Source: Mariniblastus sp.
Lineage (GTDB): Bacteria; Planctomycetota; Planctomycetia; Pirellulales; Pirellulaceae
Direction: 5' to 3'
DNA length: 64,000 bases
NCBI GenBank assembly: GCA_022447555.1
Contig: JAKVBF010000003.1
Coordinates: 38,279 to 102,278, forward strand
Both the position numbers and the translations under genes were made by a program. Below are positions 16,958-26,638 of this stretch, piece by piece. The notes beneath the pieces are model-generated. The model saw only the letters and a list, made by a program, of their open reading frames with translations, was not told where the DNA came from and did no database searches. Within the stretch, counting starts at the first letter, position 1. Every line of letters starts with the position of its first letter.

Positions 16958-19041
16958 CTGGTGAGTCGACGTTGTGCCAAGAAAACGGCGGTTGATTTAC
17001 TTGATACTAAATAGTGATTACCCAATGGAGGGCCGCTTCCATCCGGAAAGATTTCATGAAACTCGGGAAGTGAAGTGTCAAGAAAAAGATTCCAAAGCTC
17101 TGACTGGATGATTTCCGGGATGGCAAATCGGTGAGCATCTGACGTGCTGTTGAAAAGGAAGAGGAGGTCGTTGCCTGAGCTGATCGTTTCATCATGGTCC
17201 GTAGGAGTCCTCAGGAGGCAGCTAATCGGTAGTTCGTCGGATTCCCACTGGACATCTAATCCGAAAACGTTGAACCAGCGAACGTCCTTGATGCCTGCTT
17301 CGCTCGCTTGTCCTGTTAGGAATTCGGACTGTCGTAAGCTTGGCTGATTTTGTCGGAAATGAATCAGGATACGCGTGAAACGTAGCATCGCTTCATTCCT
17401 TTTCGCCAGTGACCAATCGAGCCAAGAGACATCATTATCTTGGCAATAGGCATTATTGTTCCCTTTTTGCGTGCGGCGGAATTCGTCGCCCGCTACAAGC
17501 ATCGGAACGCCCTGACTCAGCACGAGAGTCGTCATTAGATTTTTGATTTGCCGGATGCGAAGTTGTTCGATAGCGGGGTCTTTGGTTGGTCCTTCGGTAC
17601 CAAAATTCTGACTGAAATTGTTGTTGTCGCCATCGTTGTTATTTTCACCATTGGCCAGATTGTGTTTGTTCTGATAGCTGACCAAGTCGTTTAGGGTGAA
17701 TCCGTCATGCGATGTGATGAAATTGATGCTCGCCGAAGGTGAACGACCTTGGGATTGATAGAGGTCTGCTGAACCGGCCAAACGGGTTGCCAGTGCGTTA
17801 CGCATGCCAGCATCGCCTCGCCAGTATCGGCGAATATCGTCTCGATATTTACCATTCCATTCCGACCATCGCTCGTTGCCAAATTCACCAATTTGATACG
17901 CTCCCGCAGCATCCCAGGCTTCGGCGATGAGTTTTGTGTCGGCCAAAAGCGGATCTTCACTGATCGATTCGATCAGTGGAGGTTGAGGTAGTAAATTGCC
18001 ATTTTGATCTCTGCTGAGCACCGATGCCAAGTCGAATCGAAAACCATCCACGTGATAGTGTTGCACCCAATATCGGAGGCATTGCAGGATCATTTCACTA
18101 CAAATCGGGTGATTACCGCTGACACTGTTTCCGCATCCAGAATAGTTGCGATAGCGACTGGGATCGGATTCCAGAATGTAATAGACGGGGTTGGCCAAGC
18201 CTTTTAGGCTGAGAACAGGGCCGAGATGATTCCCTTCGCACGTATGGTTAAACACGACATCCAAAATCACTTCGATGCCGGCAGTATGGAACGATTTGAT
18301 CATTTCCTTGAATTCCTGAACTTGCCCTCCCGGTTGCTGATCATGTGAGTAGCCCCGATGCGGGGCAAAAAAAGCGATCGGATCATAACCCCAGTAGTTT
18401 GCGTGTTCGCTTTGAGAGCCATCAAATGCGTTGGTCGGAAACTCATGAATCGGCATGAGTTCGACTGCGGTGACGCCCAAGGACTGGAGATAGGGTATTT
18501 TTTCGGTCAGTCCGAGGTAGGTTCCGGGGTGTTTTACTTGGCTGCTTGGATCTTGTGTGAAGCCACGAACGTGCAACTCGTAGATAACCGATTTGGCCAT
18601 GTCCTGTTTCAAGTGGCGATCACCCTCCCAGTCGAATTGATCGTCCACCACCACGCATTTAGGCGGGCGGCAAATCCCATCCAGCATGGGTTGGAATTGA
18701 CCTGCCAAGGCTTTGGCATAAGGGTCAATCAGGCGCTGGTTGGCATCGAATCGAAGTCCTCGAGATAGATCCTTAGGACCACTGGCTTGGAAATGGTACA
18801 ATTGTCCAGACTTCAGGTCAGGAACGAAACGACTCCAGACATCTCCGATACGATCGCTCACAGGGTCAAAATCAAGGGTTTTAAAAGGCTCGAGGTCATC
18901 AATTTCGTGGTACAGTAAAACGCGCATCCCGGTCGCGTCTCGGCTGAAAACATCGAATTGTACGCCCTCACGTTGCAGGCTGGCGCCGTAGGACAAGGAA
19001 GGTTTCAGTGGCTGCTCTGTGGGATTGAAGTGCATGGCCAT
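16954..19041 (-). CDS. glgX: Glycogen debranching enzyme GlgX (GH13 isoamylase type)
   Basis: This protein of about 695 residues has the CBM48-like N-terminal domain and a GH13 TIM barrel. Visible motifs are DVVFNHTCEGNHLGP (region I), DGFRFDLASVL (nucleophile Asp), LIAEAWDAAG (acid/base Glu) and FITSHDGFTLNDLVSYQNKHN (region IV and the GlgX-typical extension). It hydrolyses alpha-1,6 branches of glycogen or limit dextrins in the cytoplasm. Possible starts are GTG 19047, ATG 19041 and ATG 19035, and I chose the middle one. It is convergent with the lacI-type gene and their stop codons overlap, so control by that regulator is possible but unproven. Confidence 0.92.
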   Translation of the reverse strand: MAMHFNPTEQPLKPSLSYGASLQREGVQFDVFSRDATGMRVLLYHEIDDLEPFKTLDFDPVSDRIGDVWSRFVPDLKSGQLYHFQASGPKDLSRGLRFDANQRLIDPYAKALAGQFQPMLDGICRPPKCVVVDDQFDWEGDRHLKQDMAKSVIYELHVRGFTQDPSSQVKHPGTYLGLTEKIPYLQSLGVTAVELMPIHEFPTNAFDGSQSEHANYWGYDPIAFFAPHRGYSHDQQPGGQVQEFKEMIKSFHTAGIEVILDVVFNHTCEGNHLGPVLSLKGLANPVYYILESDPSRYRNYSGCGNSVSGNHPICSEMILQCLRYWVQHYHVDGFRFDLASVLSRDQNGNLLPQPPLIESISEDPLLADTKLIAEAWDAAGAYQIGEFGNERWSEWNGKYRDDIRRYWRGDAGMRNALATRLAGSADLYQSQGRSPSASINFITSHDGFTLNDLVSYQNKHNLANGENNNDGDNNNFSQNFGTEGPTKDPAIEQLRIRQIKNLMTTLVLSQGVPMLVAGDEFRRTQKGNNNAYCQDNDVSWLDWSLAKRNEAMLRFTRILIHFRQNQPSLRQSEFLTGQASEAGIKDVRWFNVFGLDVQWESDELPISCLLRTPTDHDETISSGNDLLFLFNSTSDAHRFAIPEIIQSELWNLFLDTSLPEFHEIFPDGSGPPLGNHYLVSSKSTAVFLAQRRLTS

Positions 19042-19357
19042 AAACACTGGCCGATTTTCCGAAAATTTGCAATCGGTGACTCCTAATTCATTTAAACTGA
19101 CATGCCTTCGCGCCTACGGGGTCGATCTTTTTACTAGGCATCTTCGGTTTCTTTCGAGGAATTAAACAATCGGAGATCATTGAGATGCTTTTTTTGATGT
19201 TAAAGAATGCCTCTCCAGGGCAGCCCAATCGGCAACTCTTCGCCCCCGGTAGAGGATTAATGCAGATGTCGTCGTGTCTAGGCGGTTGCTGTAAAATGTG
19301 ACATCGGCGAAACTATTCGTTTCACCTATTTCCACAGTCCACGTGCCGGTCCAGTTC
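19042..19357. other. Intergenic region between glgX and purM
   Basis: Divergent promoters for glgX (minus) and purM (plus) must lie here. TAAAAT near 19291-19296 could be a -10 element for purM. I see no coding frame, repeat or RNA structure that stands out. Confidence 0.4.
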
Positions 19358-20422
19358 ATGAGTGGTCTTTCCTATAAAGATTCAGGCGTCGACCTCGACG
19401 TATACAACGAAGCGATGAAGCGATTGCCTTCGTTGATGCACCGAACGTTTTCCCCCCGAGTTCGGCAACTTGACGGAGGTTTCGCCGGTTTGTTTCAGTT
19501 GGATTTTGATAATCGTTTATTTCGACGAAATTATGAAGATCCAGTAATGGTTGCCTGTACCGATGGTGTAGGGACCAAGCTGAAAGTGGCTCAAATGGCC
19601 GGCCGAAATGATTCTGTGGGGATCGATTTGGTAGCCATGTGTGTCAATGACGCCATCTGCTGCGGTGCCGAACCACTGTTCTTTCTCGACTATGTGGCCA
19701 TGAGTAAAGATGATCCGGTGGTTCTCGAGCAGATCGTTAAAGGAATCAGTGATGGTTGTCTCCAGTCAGATTGTGCACTGTTAGGTGGAGAAACCGCTAT
19801 CATGCCGGATCTTTATCAGCCGGGCGATTATGATCTGGCAGGGTTTTGTGTGGGGGTTGTGGAACGTAAGCATCTAATCGATGGCAAGGCCATAGTCCCT
19901 GATGACGTGGTGATCGGTGTGGCATCGAGTGGGATCCATTCGAATGGCTTTAGTCTTGTTCGGAAGATTGTTTTCGAGGCGGCCGAAAAGAAATTGACTG
20001 ATGCTTTCGATGATCTGCGAACTTTTGAAGACGTCCTACTTGAACCCACAGTGATCTATGCCAAGGCAATCCGCCAAGTTCTCAATTACTATAAAGTCAA
20101 AAATGTAGTTCATGGAATTGCCCATATTACAGGTGGGGGATTAGCGGAAAACATTGAGCGGATTCTTCCCGATAAAGTGGCGGTGGAAGTCGATGGCTCA
20201 AGTTGGGAACGTCCCCCCATTTTCGACTGGCTACAGGAAGCCGGTAATGTCGCGACTGATGAAATGTTTCGCGTATTCAATATGGGTATCGGCCTAGCGT
20301 TGATCGTTAGCCCCTACTACGCAGATGTGATCCGCCGCATGCTCGACCAAAACGGTCTTGATAATTGGTTGATTGGATCCGTTGGAGTGGGCGATAAGTC
20401 CGTTTCTGTGGCGAACCTCTAA
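19358..20422 (+). CDS. purM: Phosphoribosylformylglycinamidine cyclo-ligase (AIR synthase)
   Basis: This 354-residue protein carries out the fifth step of purine synthesis, ATP-dependent ring closure of FGAM to AIR. It has the PurM opening [18 protein letters not shown], the ATP-binding [10 protein letters not shown], the metal/phosphate loop [35 protein letters not shown]-like sequence and the C-terminal [16 protein letters not shown]. The frame is open 20 codons further up (19298), but ATG 19358 gives the family's normal N-terminus. It stands apart from purH (61.9 kb) and is convergent with the DsbD-like gene, 15 bases away. Confidence 0.93.
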   Translation: MSGLSYKDSGVDLDVYNEAMKRLPSLMHRTFSPRVRQLDGGFAGLFQLDFDNRLFRRNYEDPVMVACTDGVGTKLKVAQMAGRNDSVGIDLVAMCVNDAICCGAEPLFFLDYVAMSKDDPVVLEQIVKGISDGCLQSDCALLGGETAIMPDLYQPGDYDLAGFCVGVVERKHLIDGKAIVPDDVVIGVASSGIHSNGFSLVRKIVFEAAEKKLTDAFDDLRTFEDVLLEPTVIYAKAIRQVLNYYKVKNVVHGIAHITGGGLAENIERILPDKVAVEVDGSSWERPPIFDWLQEAGNVATDEMFRVFNMGIGLALIVSPYYADVIRRMLDQNGLDNWLIGSVGVGDKSVSVANL

Positions 20423-20437
20423 CAGACAGCTTGCTAT

Positions 20438-22876
20438 CTAGTTCTGCCCCATTCCCATTGCAATGATGGCTTGGTTCGGTGTTTTCTTAGTGGCGGCGGG
20501 CGTCTGAGCATCGGATGCTTTAATTTTTTCCAGCTCGGCAATCACACCGCCCGCAGTAATTAAACCAGAAAAGGTAAGCGGTTCCTTTAGTTCGGGCGCG
20601 TAGATGGCGTAAAACGGAATGGCTTTTTGGCTATTTCCTAATTCCACGAGTTGCTGTTCCACCTCGGGCGATTTTGATTTATCGGCCTTTAAGGCGACAA
20701 TGTTGTTTTTAGCAAAAAAGCTGTAAGTGCTTCGGACGTTTAAGGCAACTGCCTCGTTTAGATCACATGTCGCTCAGTTTGGGCCCGTGAAGTCAATGAA
20801 TACGATTCGACTCTCTGCTTGTAATTCTCCTAGTCTCGCTTTCGAAAATTCTTGCCAATTAAGTTCATACTTTGGAGGTATGAGGAAGTTAAAGGAAAGC
20901 AGAGTTCCAAAGCTAAGAATTCCTATGCCCCAGGCCCAAGCTTTTAATTTCTCGGGTAGTTCGGCGGCCAATGACGTCCGTCCGATCCACCAACACGCGA
21001 GCGAAATGAAGAGGAGAGTCGTCAGTACGGCAACCATGTACTCAGACCAAGGTTCTTCGGTAAATGCCGCTAAAAGAAAAACGACGGTGCCCATTAGAAC
21101 AAATCCGGTGACCTGTTTGAACGTATTCATCCAGGCACCGGGACGGGGTAGCCACTTGATCGCACCTGGAAAGAGACCAATTAAAAGGTAAGGTGAAGCC
21201 ATCCCTAAACCAAGGAAGGTGAAAACGGCATAGGCGACCCACGCAGGTTGGCCCGCGATAATCGTCGTCGCTGGGACAAGTAGTGGGCCTGTGCATGGTG
21301 TGGCTAAAATAGTGGTTAAAATTCCCAGGAAATAGGCTCCCATGAGTCCTTCTTCTTCAGCCATTTTCCCCGCTCCGCCAGATAAACCTGGGATGGGTAT
21401 TTCCCAAACTCCCAACATGCTTAATCCAAATGCAAAGACGACCGACGTGATGATGATCGAGCCCATCATGCTCTTCGTTAGCCAGTCTCCCCAGCCCATT
21501 CCGAAAAAAGCAGCGAGTGTTGCCAACACCCAAAATACGGTCATCAAGCCCAACGCAAAGATCAGGTTCAACATGAAAATTTTAAAACGGCTTTCGCCTG
21601 CCTGTTGGACAAACGACATCACCTTGAGGCCAATTACAGGTAAGACGCATGGCATTGCATTTAAGATCAGGCCGGCCACGAAGGCCATTAAAAGATAGGT
21701 AGAGAGCGTGGCTGGAGAAATTTTCGGTACCGTCCCTGCGGCGGTGTCAGCCGTTTCCCAATAGGTTTTGGAGGCTTTACTGACCGCAACAGTGGTTGCA
21801 TCTGCGACTTCGAACGTGATTGCAACGGGCTCACCGACGATCGGGTTGTCAGCGACTTTAATTGGAACTTGGAACTGTATTGTTTGCGGGCGGTCACAGG
21901 CCTCATCGCAAACTTGGTAAACCATGACTCCATTCAAGGTGATGTTACCATAGCTATCCGCCGGGGCCGTTAGATCAACCGTCCAGGTGACACGATTCTC
22001 GTGATAATATTGGACGGGTTCTTCTTTTAACCCAAACGCGTGTTCGATTGGTTCTTCTGAAGGTGACGGCCATGATGTTGTCCAGCCAGACTTGCGAGGG
22101 AAGTAAAGCATCGTTGGAATGCTAGAGCGTTTCTCTGCTTTACTTTTTTCAAGCTTGTAGATGTGCCAACCCGGATCCATTACGGCCGTTATTTTAAGTT
22201 GTGTTGTGCCTCCCGGAGCAACCGCCGAATCGACCAGCTGTCCTGAAATTTCTGCATGCCCGTTCGGGGCTCGGAATATGGTTTCACCCGGCTCTGAGGA
22301 TTCCACCGTGTACTGGGAAAAGGCTGCTTCAACGGTCGAGATACTGGGATCAAATGGAATACAACCGGCCTTATCATTGCACACTTGGCCGTCGATCCGC
22401 ACTTTGATTTCGAGCTTTTTTTCATCCACTCCATCCGATAATTGAATGGGTGCGGTCCATGTCACGGCCCCGGAGAATTCCTCGACGGCCTGATCAAGAA
22501 CATTCTTTTTGGGGACGGGATCAACATTTGGAACGAATGGCCCAGTCACCTTAAATTGTTCTGATTCGGTGACTTTGAATTTTGTGGGAGATTGGCCATC
22601 CAGCTTCTTCTGTGAATAGCCATGCCATTCCGGTTTAATTTGCAATGTAACATTTAGGTGTCCATTCCGACTCGCTTCGTTCATGGTGAAATCGCCCTCG
22701 AACGCATATTCGGGTGTCGCATCAAACCCACCCCCGAAACCATCGCCAAATCCAGGTAAATCCTGAAGCAGTAAGCCTTCGGAGGTTTCGGTTTGCGCGA
22801 GCGTCAAATTCAGAGGTAAGCACGGGCCACAGGAAAGCAAGGCTACGATGCACACTGAAACGAGAAATTTGATCAT
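20438..22876 (-). CDS. dsbD: DsbD-type thiol:disulfide reductase, probable UxxC selenoprotein
   Basis: Read through one TGA, this gene encodes 812 residues. It has a signal peptide (1-27) and two periplasmic DsbD-alpha-like domains with Cys pairs (GQVCNDKAGC; YQVCDEAC). An eight-helix membrane domain carries the two redox Cys motifs NAMPCVLPVIGLK and ATPCTGPLL. A C-terminal thioredoxin domain follows. That domain reads FIDFTGPN, then TGA (codon 701), then ATCDLNE. In DsbD relatives this spot is the first Cys of CxxC, so the motif becomes UxxC. The frame continues 111 codons with the expected cis-Pro region (KAIPFYAIYAP) and ends at 20438. It would pass electrons from cytoplasmic thioredoxin to extracytoplasmic partners. 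The alternative is a nonsense mutation or base error at Cys. No selA/B/C/D genes are in this window. Confidence 0.85.
20736..20757 (-). promoter_or_regulatory. Candidate bacterial SECIS hairpin
   Basis: On the mRNA strand AGGC-AGTT-GCCT forms a 4-pair stem with a 4-base loop. It is extended by ACG/CGT below a 4-base one-sided bulge. The apical loop starts 23 bases after the TGA and has G as its second base. Both fit the usual bacterial SECIS rules (loop roughly 16-37 bases downstream, G among the first two loop bases). The hairpin is small, so by itself it is weak evidence. Confidence 0.6.
20774..20776 (-). other. Probable selenocysteine (TGA) codon
   Basis: This TGA is in frame with both flanking parts of the DsbD-like gene (the distance from the start codon is a multiple of three). 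It precedes ATC, so that the pair spells U-x-x-C at the thioredoxin active site. TGT/TGC differs from TGA by one base. Confidence 0.8.
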
Positions 22877-23079
22877 ACTATTCCATGCGAGAAAATGATT
22901 GGTGGTCAGATGGGGAGGGCTCGGGAGATATTTGTGAGTTTGGATTGGAATGACCCTAACATAGCTCTTGTAATTGATAGGCGAATTGTATCAATATTAT
23001 GACAGAAGCTCTATGGAATAAAGCAAAGGAGCCACATGTCGGTTTGGGGACATGAATGACCCGTCCAATCAGAGTATTT

Positions 23080-23634
23080 CTAGCGACGTTGTTTTGCTAC
23101 GGGGTCACTTTTGTTAGCCTCGCGACGCTCAAAGAAGCCCATGAATTTGGCCGCCATTATCTTGCCGTGAATCGGAATACAAAACCCCTGATCGGAACAC
23201 ATTTGGCCCGTGAATCTCACCACGGGCTTGATTTCGGATGGATTAACGTTCACCCCAAGCTCAATGGGGACGTAAAACTGAACGACTTCGTAATGTTTTT
23301 CGATACGAGCCTCGAAAAGGGGGTCTTTTTCGATAACCTTAGGTGTTTTGTCAGCTTTGAATTTATCAAGCATTCTAAATTGCTTGGATTGGGCAATCTC
23401 GATCAAGGAGCCCGGTCGATCCTCAGGTTGGTAGATTCCATAGATATAACATCCGGCGGGCAACTGTGCTTTGACGATCAGATACCCTTGGTTCGTACCT
23501 GATTGAATATGATAACGTGCATCAAAGCGCGGCTCATCCTCGCTCAGCTGGCCGATAACTTGATTGTTTAGGCTCAGTAGAGTCAGGCTGGTTAGCATTA
23601 AAAATAAAAAGAATGATTTATAATGATGGAACAA
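23080..23634 (-). CDS. Secreted DsbD N-terminal-domain-like protein
   Basis: This 184-residue protein has a signal peptide (hydrophobic 8-25). Its body matches the alpha-like domain seen in the neighbouring DsbD protein: KAQLPAGCYIYGIYQPE, VVQFYVPIELG, and the Cys pair MCSDQGFCIP near the end. It lacks the membrane and thioredoxin domains. It lies 203 bases upstream of the DsbD-like gene on the same strand. A role as an electron acceptor or partner of that reductase is likely but inferred. The start is TTG 23634, with AGGA about 10 bases upstream. An internal ATG at 23598 would shorten the signal peptide. Confidence 0.7.
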   Translation of the reverse strand: MFHHYKSFFLFLMLTSLTLLSLNNQVIGQLSEDEPRFDARYHIQSGTNQGYLIVKAQLPAGCYIYGIYQPEDRPGSLIEIAQSKQFRMLDKFKADKTPKVIEKDPLFEARIEKHYEVVQFYVPIELGVNVNPSEIKPVVRFTGQMCSDQGFCIPIHGKIMAAKFMGFFERREANKSDPVAKQRR

Positions 23635-23878
23635 AGGTTGTCACTTCCTGTGAAAGCCTAGATGGGTTGATGGCCGACCACCTTGTCAGGCAGGGATTAC
23701 AAATCAGTGTCCCCATTGAATGCACAATCAAGGCCGCGAAGGCTACCAGTAACTGGCTTATCGGTTCAACGTCATTTCATCTGTTTTTACCAGCAATGAT
23801 CGATGAATATCGTATATGCTATCATTTCGATTTACCGTTTGGTTTGGTTTCCATTTAGCCCGAGTTGGGTTGTCAATT

Positions 23879-24226
23879 ATGAAACTTGTCATTGCCGTGA
23901 TTCAGCCCACTAAATTGAGGGCTGTGAAGCAGGCTTTGGTCCATGCTGGCGTCGAGAGGATAACCATTTGTGATTCTCAAGAATTTGCGAAGCACGTCGG
24001 TCGCGAACCACTCTATCGGGGTATGGAATATCGTGCGAATATTTTAAGGAAGGTAACGCTCGAGATAGCAGTGAATGATGATTACCTAGAGCGCACTCTT
24101 CAGGTGATCGAGCATGTCGCCAAGACCGGGAGTCAGGGAACCGATGGAGACGGAAAGATATTTGTATTAAATATGGATAATGCGATTCAGATCGCTCCCG
24201 AGACACGTGGCCCAGGGGCAATTTAA
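23879..24226 (+). CDS. glnB: P-II family nitrogen-regulatory signal protein
   Basis: This 115-residue protein has the P-II fold (MKLVIAVIQPTKLRAVKQAL at the N-terminus and DGKIFVLNMDNAIQIAPETRG at the C-terminal strand). The T-loop is EFAKHVGREPLYRGMEYRAN, which keeps the Tyr of the EY motif that is uridylylated in enterobacterial GlnB but is otherwise diverged. It would sense 2-oxoglutarate and ATP/ADP. I start at ATG 23879; upstream in-frame sequence looks non-coding. The stop overlaps by one base the start of the next gene (TAATG), so the two are translationally coupled. No amtB or glnA is near. Confidence 0.88.
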   Translation: MKLVIAVIQPTKLRAVKQALVHAGVERITICDSQEFAKHVGREPLYRGMEYRANILRKVTLEIAVNDDYLERTLQVIEHVAKTGSQGTDGDGKIFVLNMDNAIQIAPETRGPGAI

Positions 24227-24564
24227 TGATTGTTTTCGTGACACAAGATTTGATGATTTTATCCGCTGCACGTTCTGTTCTACCTGAGAGTAGCTCATTG
24301 AAACAGGTGGCATCCGTTACGCGGCTGAAGGCGTTGATTACTGAGACCTCAGTTAGGGTATTGTTGGTCGATTTGCAAACGCCGGGTTTGGATCTTGACG
24401 CATTGGCTGCGGCGCATGCGAGTTTGGAACCGACGCCTAAAATGGTGGCGTTTGCCCAACATGTGAATATTGCGTTGCTGGAGGAAGCCAAGAAAAGATT
24501 GCCTCATGTCCTGACGCGAGGGCAGTTTAATTCAAAACTGCCTGAAATTCTCGCACAAGATTAA
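24226..24564 (+). CDS. Small receiver-like protein coupled to P-II
   Basis: This 112-residue soluble protein looks like a degenerate response-regulator receiver. It has a hydrophobic first strand (MIVFVTQDLMILSAARSVL), a possible phospho-acceptor position in VLLVDLQTPGLD, and a later strand KMVAFAQHV. The acidic pair after strand 1 and the conserved Lys are not convincing, so it may not be phosphorylated. It is coupled to the P-II gene through a TAATG overlap, which suggests a shared job in nitrogen signalling. The family name is not certain. Confidence 0.65.
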   Translation: MIVFVTQDLMILSAARSVLPESSSLKQVASVTRLKALITETSVRVLLVDLQTPGLDLDALAAAHASLEPTPKMVAFAQHVNIALLEEAKKRLPHVLTRGQFNSKLPEILAQD

Positions 24565-24621
24565 CGCCGTTGGGTCGTCGCATTGCGATGGATGATTCGC
24601 TGAAAAGGTGCGAGGTTTGTG

Positions 24622-25521
24622 CTAAGCAGCCTGATCAAGTTTCTCGGCACAATCCGACTCTAAGGCTACGACAGAAATACCAACTTGATTTGCGTATGCC
24701 ACCAACTCAGATTGATCCAATACGATCGTCTTACTGGCCTCAACCGCGAGGACACTCGCCCCAGCGTCTTTCATCGTCTGAATGGTTCCAACCCCAACAG
24801 TTGGGACATCGAAACGCATGTCCTGTTGGGGTTTAGCGACTTTGACAACGGTGAACCCGCCAGCTGAGCAAAGTTGTCCTGCCCGACGGATGCATTCATC
24901 TGTTCCCTCGACGGCCTCGACAGCCAGCACGGCTCTTCCCTTGACGGCAATGGATTGGCCGATGTCCAGTCGCCCCATTTCCTTTGCCATTTCCCAGGCA
25001 AATTTAATGTCCAATAATTGAGCCTGACTGGGAGATTTACGAGTTAAAGTTCCGCGTTTCACAAGCAGCTCCGGTGCAAAATCGGTAGCGGGTGAGAATT
25101 GAATTCCATTGGAAGCGTATAGTTCGGTGACAATGGTCAGTAGGGTGTCGTCACGACGATCTTTCTTTTTTGTGAAATAGACTGGGTAGAAATACTTCAT
25201 GCATTCCCAGTCTGGGAGGTGTTTGATGAGATGGAATTTTTGGAACAGCAGGGTTTTAAAAATCTTTCCAGCCATTGTGGCGGAGTGGACGCCGCATCGC
25301 TTGAGAAAGCGAACTTGAGAGCCCATTCGAGCCATCCCGAACCACTCAAATTCATCACAAATATTTTCTAGTTCTGGATCGGCATGTCCATAAATACCGC
25401 AGCAATAAACTTGATAGCCGGCGGTCTTTAAGGCGATCGCGACCTGAATTGGGAAGCGGCCCCAGCCAGCGACCAGTCCAATTCGTTTTTCGGACTTATG
25501 GGATGTAGTGCTATTCGTCAT
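24622..25521 (-). CDS. lpxI: UDP-2,3-diacylglucosamine pyrophosphatase LpxI
   Basis: This 299-residue protein (DUF1009/LpxI family) hydrolyses UDP-2,3-diacylglucosamine to lipid X and UMP, an alternative to LpxH. The sequence shows the family opening RIGLVAGWGRFPIQVAIALK, the central ATMAGKIFKTLLF and the C-terminal VKVAKPQQDMRFDVPTVGVGTIQTM. It is downstream of and in line with lpxD. ATG 25521 lies 22 bases past the lpxD stop. An ATG at 25554 would overlap lpxD by 11 bases and add a Ser/Arg-rich lead. The gene supports a lipid A-like outer-membrane pathway. Confidence 0.9.
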   Translation of the reverse strand: MTNSTTSHKSEKRIGLVAGWGRFPIQVAIALKTAGYQVYCCGIYGHADPELENICDEFEWFGMARMGSQVRFLKRCGVHSATMAGKIFKTLLFQKFHLIKHLPDWECMKYFYPVYFTKKKDRRDDTLLTIVTELYASNGIQFSPATDFAPELLVKRGTLTRKSPSQAQLLDIKFAWEMAKEMGRLDIGQSIAVKGRAVLAVEAVEGTDECIRRAGQLCSAGGFTVVKVAKPQQDMRFDVPTVGVGTIQTMKDAGASVLAVEASKTIVLDQSELVAYANQVGISVVALESDCAEKLDQAA

Positions 25522-25543
25522 CCTTGACCTTTGGCTTCCCAAT

Positions 25544-26638
25544 TCAAGCGGCATTCTGACGGGGCGGCTTAGGTGCGTCGCCGTTCTGATGGAAAGCCGA
25601 TTGTTCAGCTTCCAGTTGGTGGATTGTTTTCTGCAACGATTTTAGCTTCTTCCGCATCTCGGGAAGTTTGGCAATCAAAGCATGGCTTTGCATACTCTCT
25701 CTCGCTGTAACAGCCGGCGCTCCAGCGTAAACTTGCCCTCCCTTTAGATCATGCATGACACCTGATTTGGCACATAATACTGAGTCGGTACCAATGGACA
25801 GGTGATCCCCAATTCCGACTTGTCCAGCCATCACAACACGATCGCCAGTAGACGAGCTGCCTGCGATTCCAACTTGTGAGCAGAGTAAATTGGCTTCACC
25901 AATTTGGCAGTTGTGAGCAATCATCACTTGATTGTCAATTTTTGAACCCTGCCCCACTTTAGTAGACTCGTAAGTTCCTCGATCAATCGTGGTATTTGCT
26001 CCTACTTCGACATCTGATCCTATTTCAACGTTCCCTAGCTGAGCGGATAGGGTGTGCCCCGTTTTGGTTGTGCGATAACCAAAACCGTACGCGCCTAAAA
26101 TTGCTCCTGCATGAATAATACTACGATCGCCTACAATTGTGTTTTCATACAGGACTGCGTTGGGGTAGATCTTCACGTTGGTCCCAACGACTGTGTTTTC
26201 CAAAAGGGTCACATTAGGAAAGATCACACTCCCGCATCCAATCGTGACCCCATCTGCGATGTGAGCTCCGGGATGTATTTCTACATCCTCGGAAATTCTC
26301 GCTGAAGGACTGACATAAGCTGCGGGACTGACACCAATACGTTTGCGTTGTATCGGAGGTCGAAATAACTGGACGATTGTTGCAAATGCGGATTCAGGAT
26401 CGTCGACACACAGAACAGTTTTGTTGTTAAGATCGGATGCCGCAAGTTGAAGTTCTGCTGCTACAACAGCGACCATCGATTCACATTTTAGGAACTTTTC
26501 GAAGTGTTTTCTATTCGTCGCGAAGGTTATTTCGCGGTGGCTTGCTAGGTTTATACTGGCAGCCGCAAAAACTTCTAGGTTTTCGTTTCCAATGATCGTC
26601 GCAGACACATGACTTGCAATCTCATTTAATCGCTTCAT
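25544..26638 (-). CDS. lpxD: UDP-3-O-acylglucosamine N-acyltransferase LpxD
   Basis: This 364-residue protein has an N-terminal LpxD domain (ITFATNRKHFEKFLKCE). A left-handed beta-helix of hexapeptide repeats then runs from about residue 105 to 300, with YENTIVGDRSIIHAGAILGAYGFGY and MIAHNCQIGEANLLCSQVGIAGSSSTGD, which contains the catalytic His (AHNCQIG). A C-terminal helical tail follows. It transfers the N-linked acyl chain in lipid A synthesis. It is the first gene of an lpxD-lpxI pair. Confidence 0.93.
   Translation of the reverse strand: MKRLNEIASHVSATIIGNENLEVFAAASINLASHREITFATNRKHFEKFLKCESMVAVVAAELQLAASDLNNKTVLCVDDPESAFATIVQLFRPPIQRKRIGVSPAAYVSPSARISEDVEIHPGAHIADGVTIGCGSVIFPNVTLLENTVVGTNVKIYPNAVLYENTIVGDRSIIHAGAILGAYGFGYRTTKTGHTLSAQLGNVEIGSDVEVGANTTIDRGTYESTKVGQGSKIDNQVMIAHNCQIGEANLLCSQVGIAGSSSTGDRVVMAGQVGIGDHLSIGTDSVLCAKSGVMHDLKGGQVYAGAPAVTARESMQSHALIAKLPEMRKKLKSLQKTIHQLEAEQSAFHQNGDAPKPPRQNAA

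Noticed and set aside
23056-23502. 148-codon plus-strand frame opposite the DsbD-N-like gene
   Set aside because: The minus frame has a signal peptide and a family match; this one does not.
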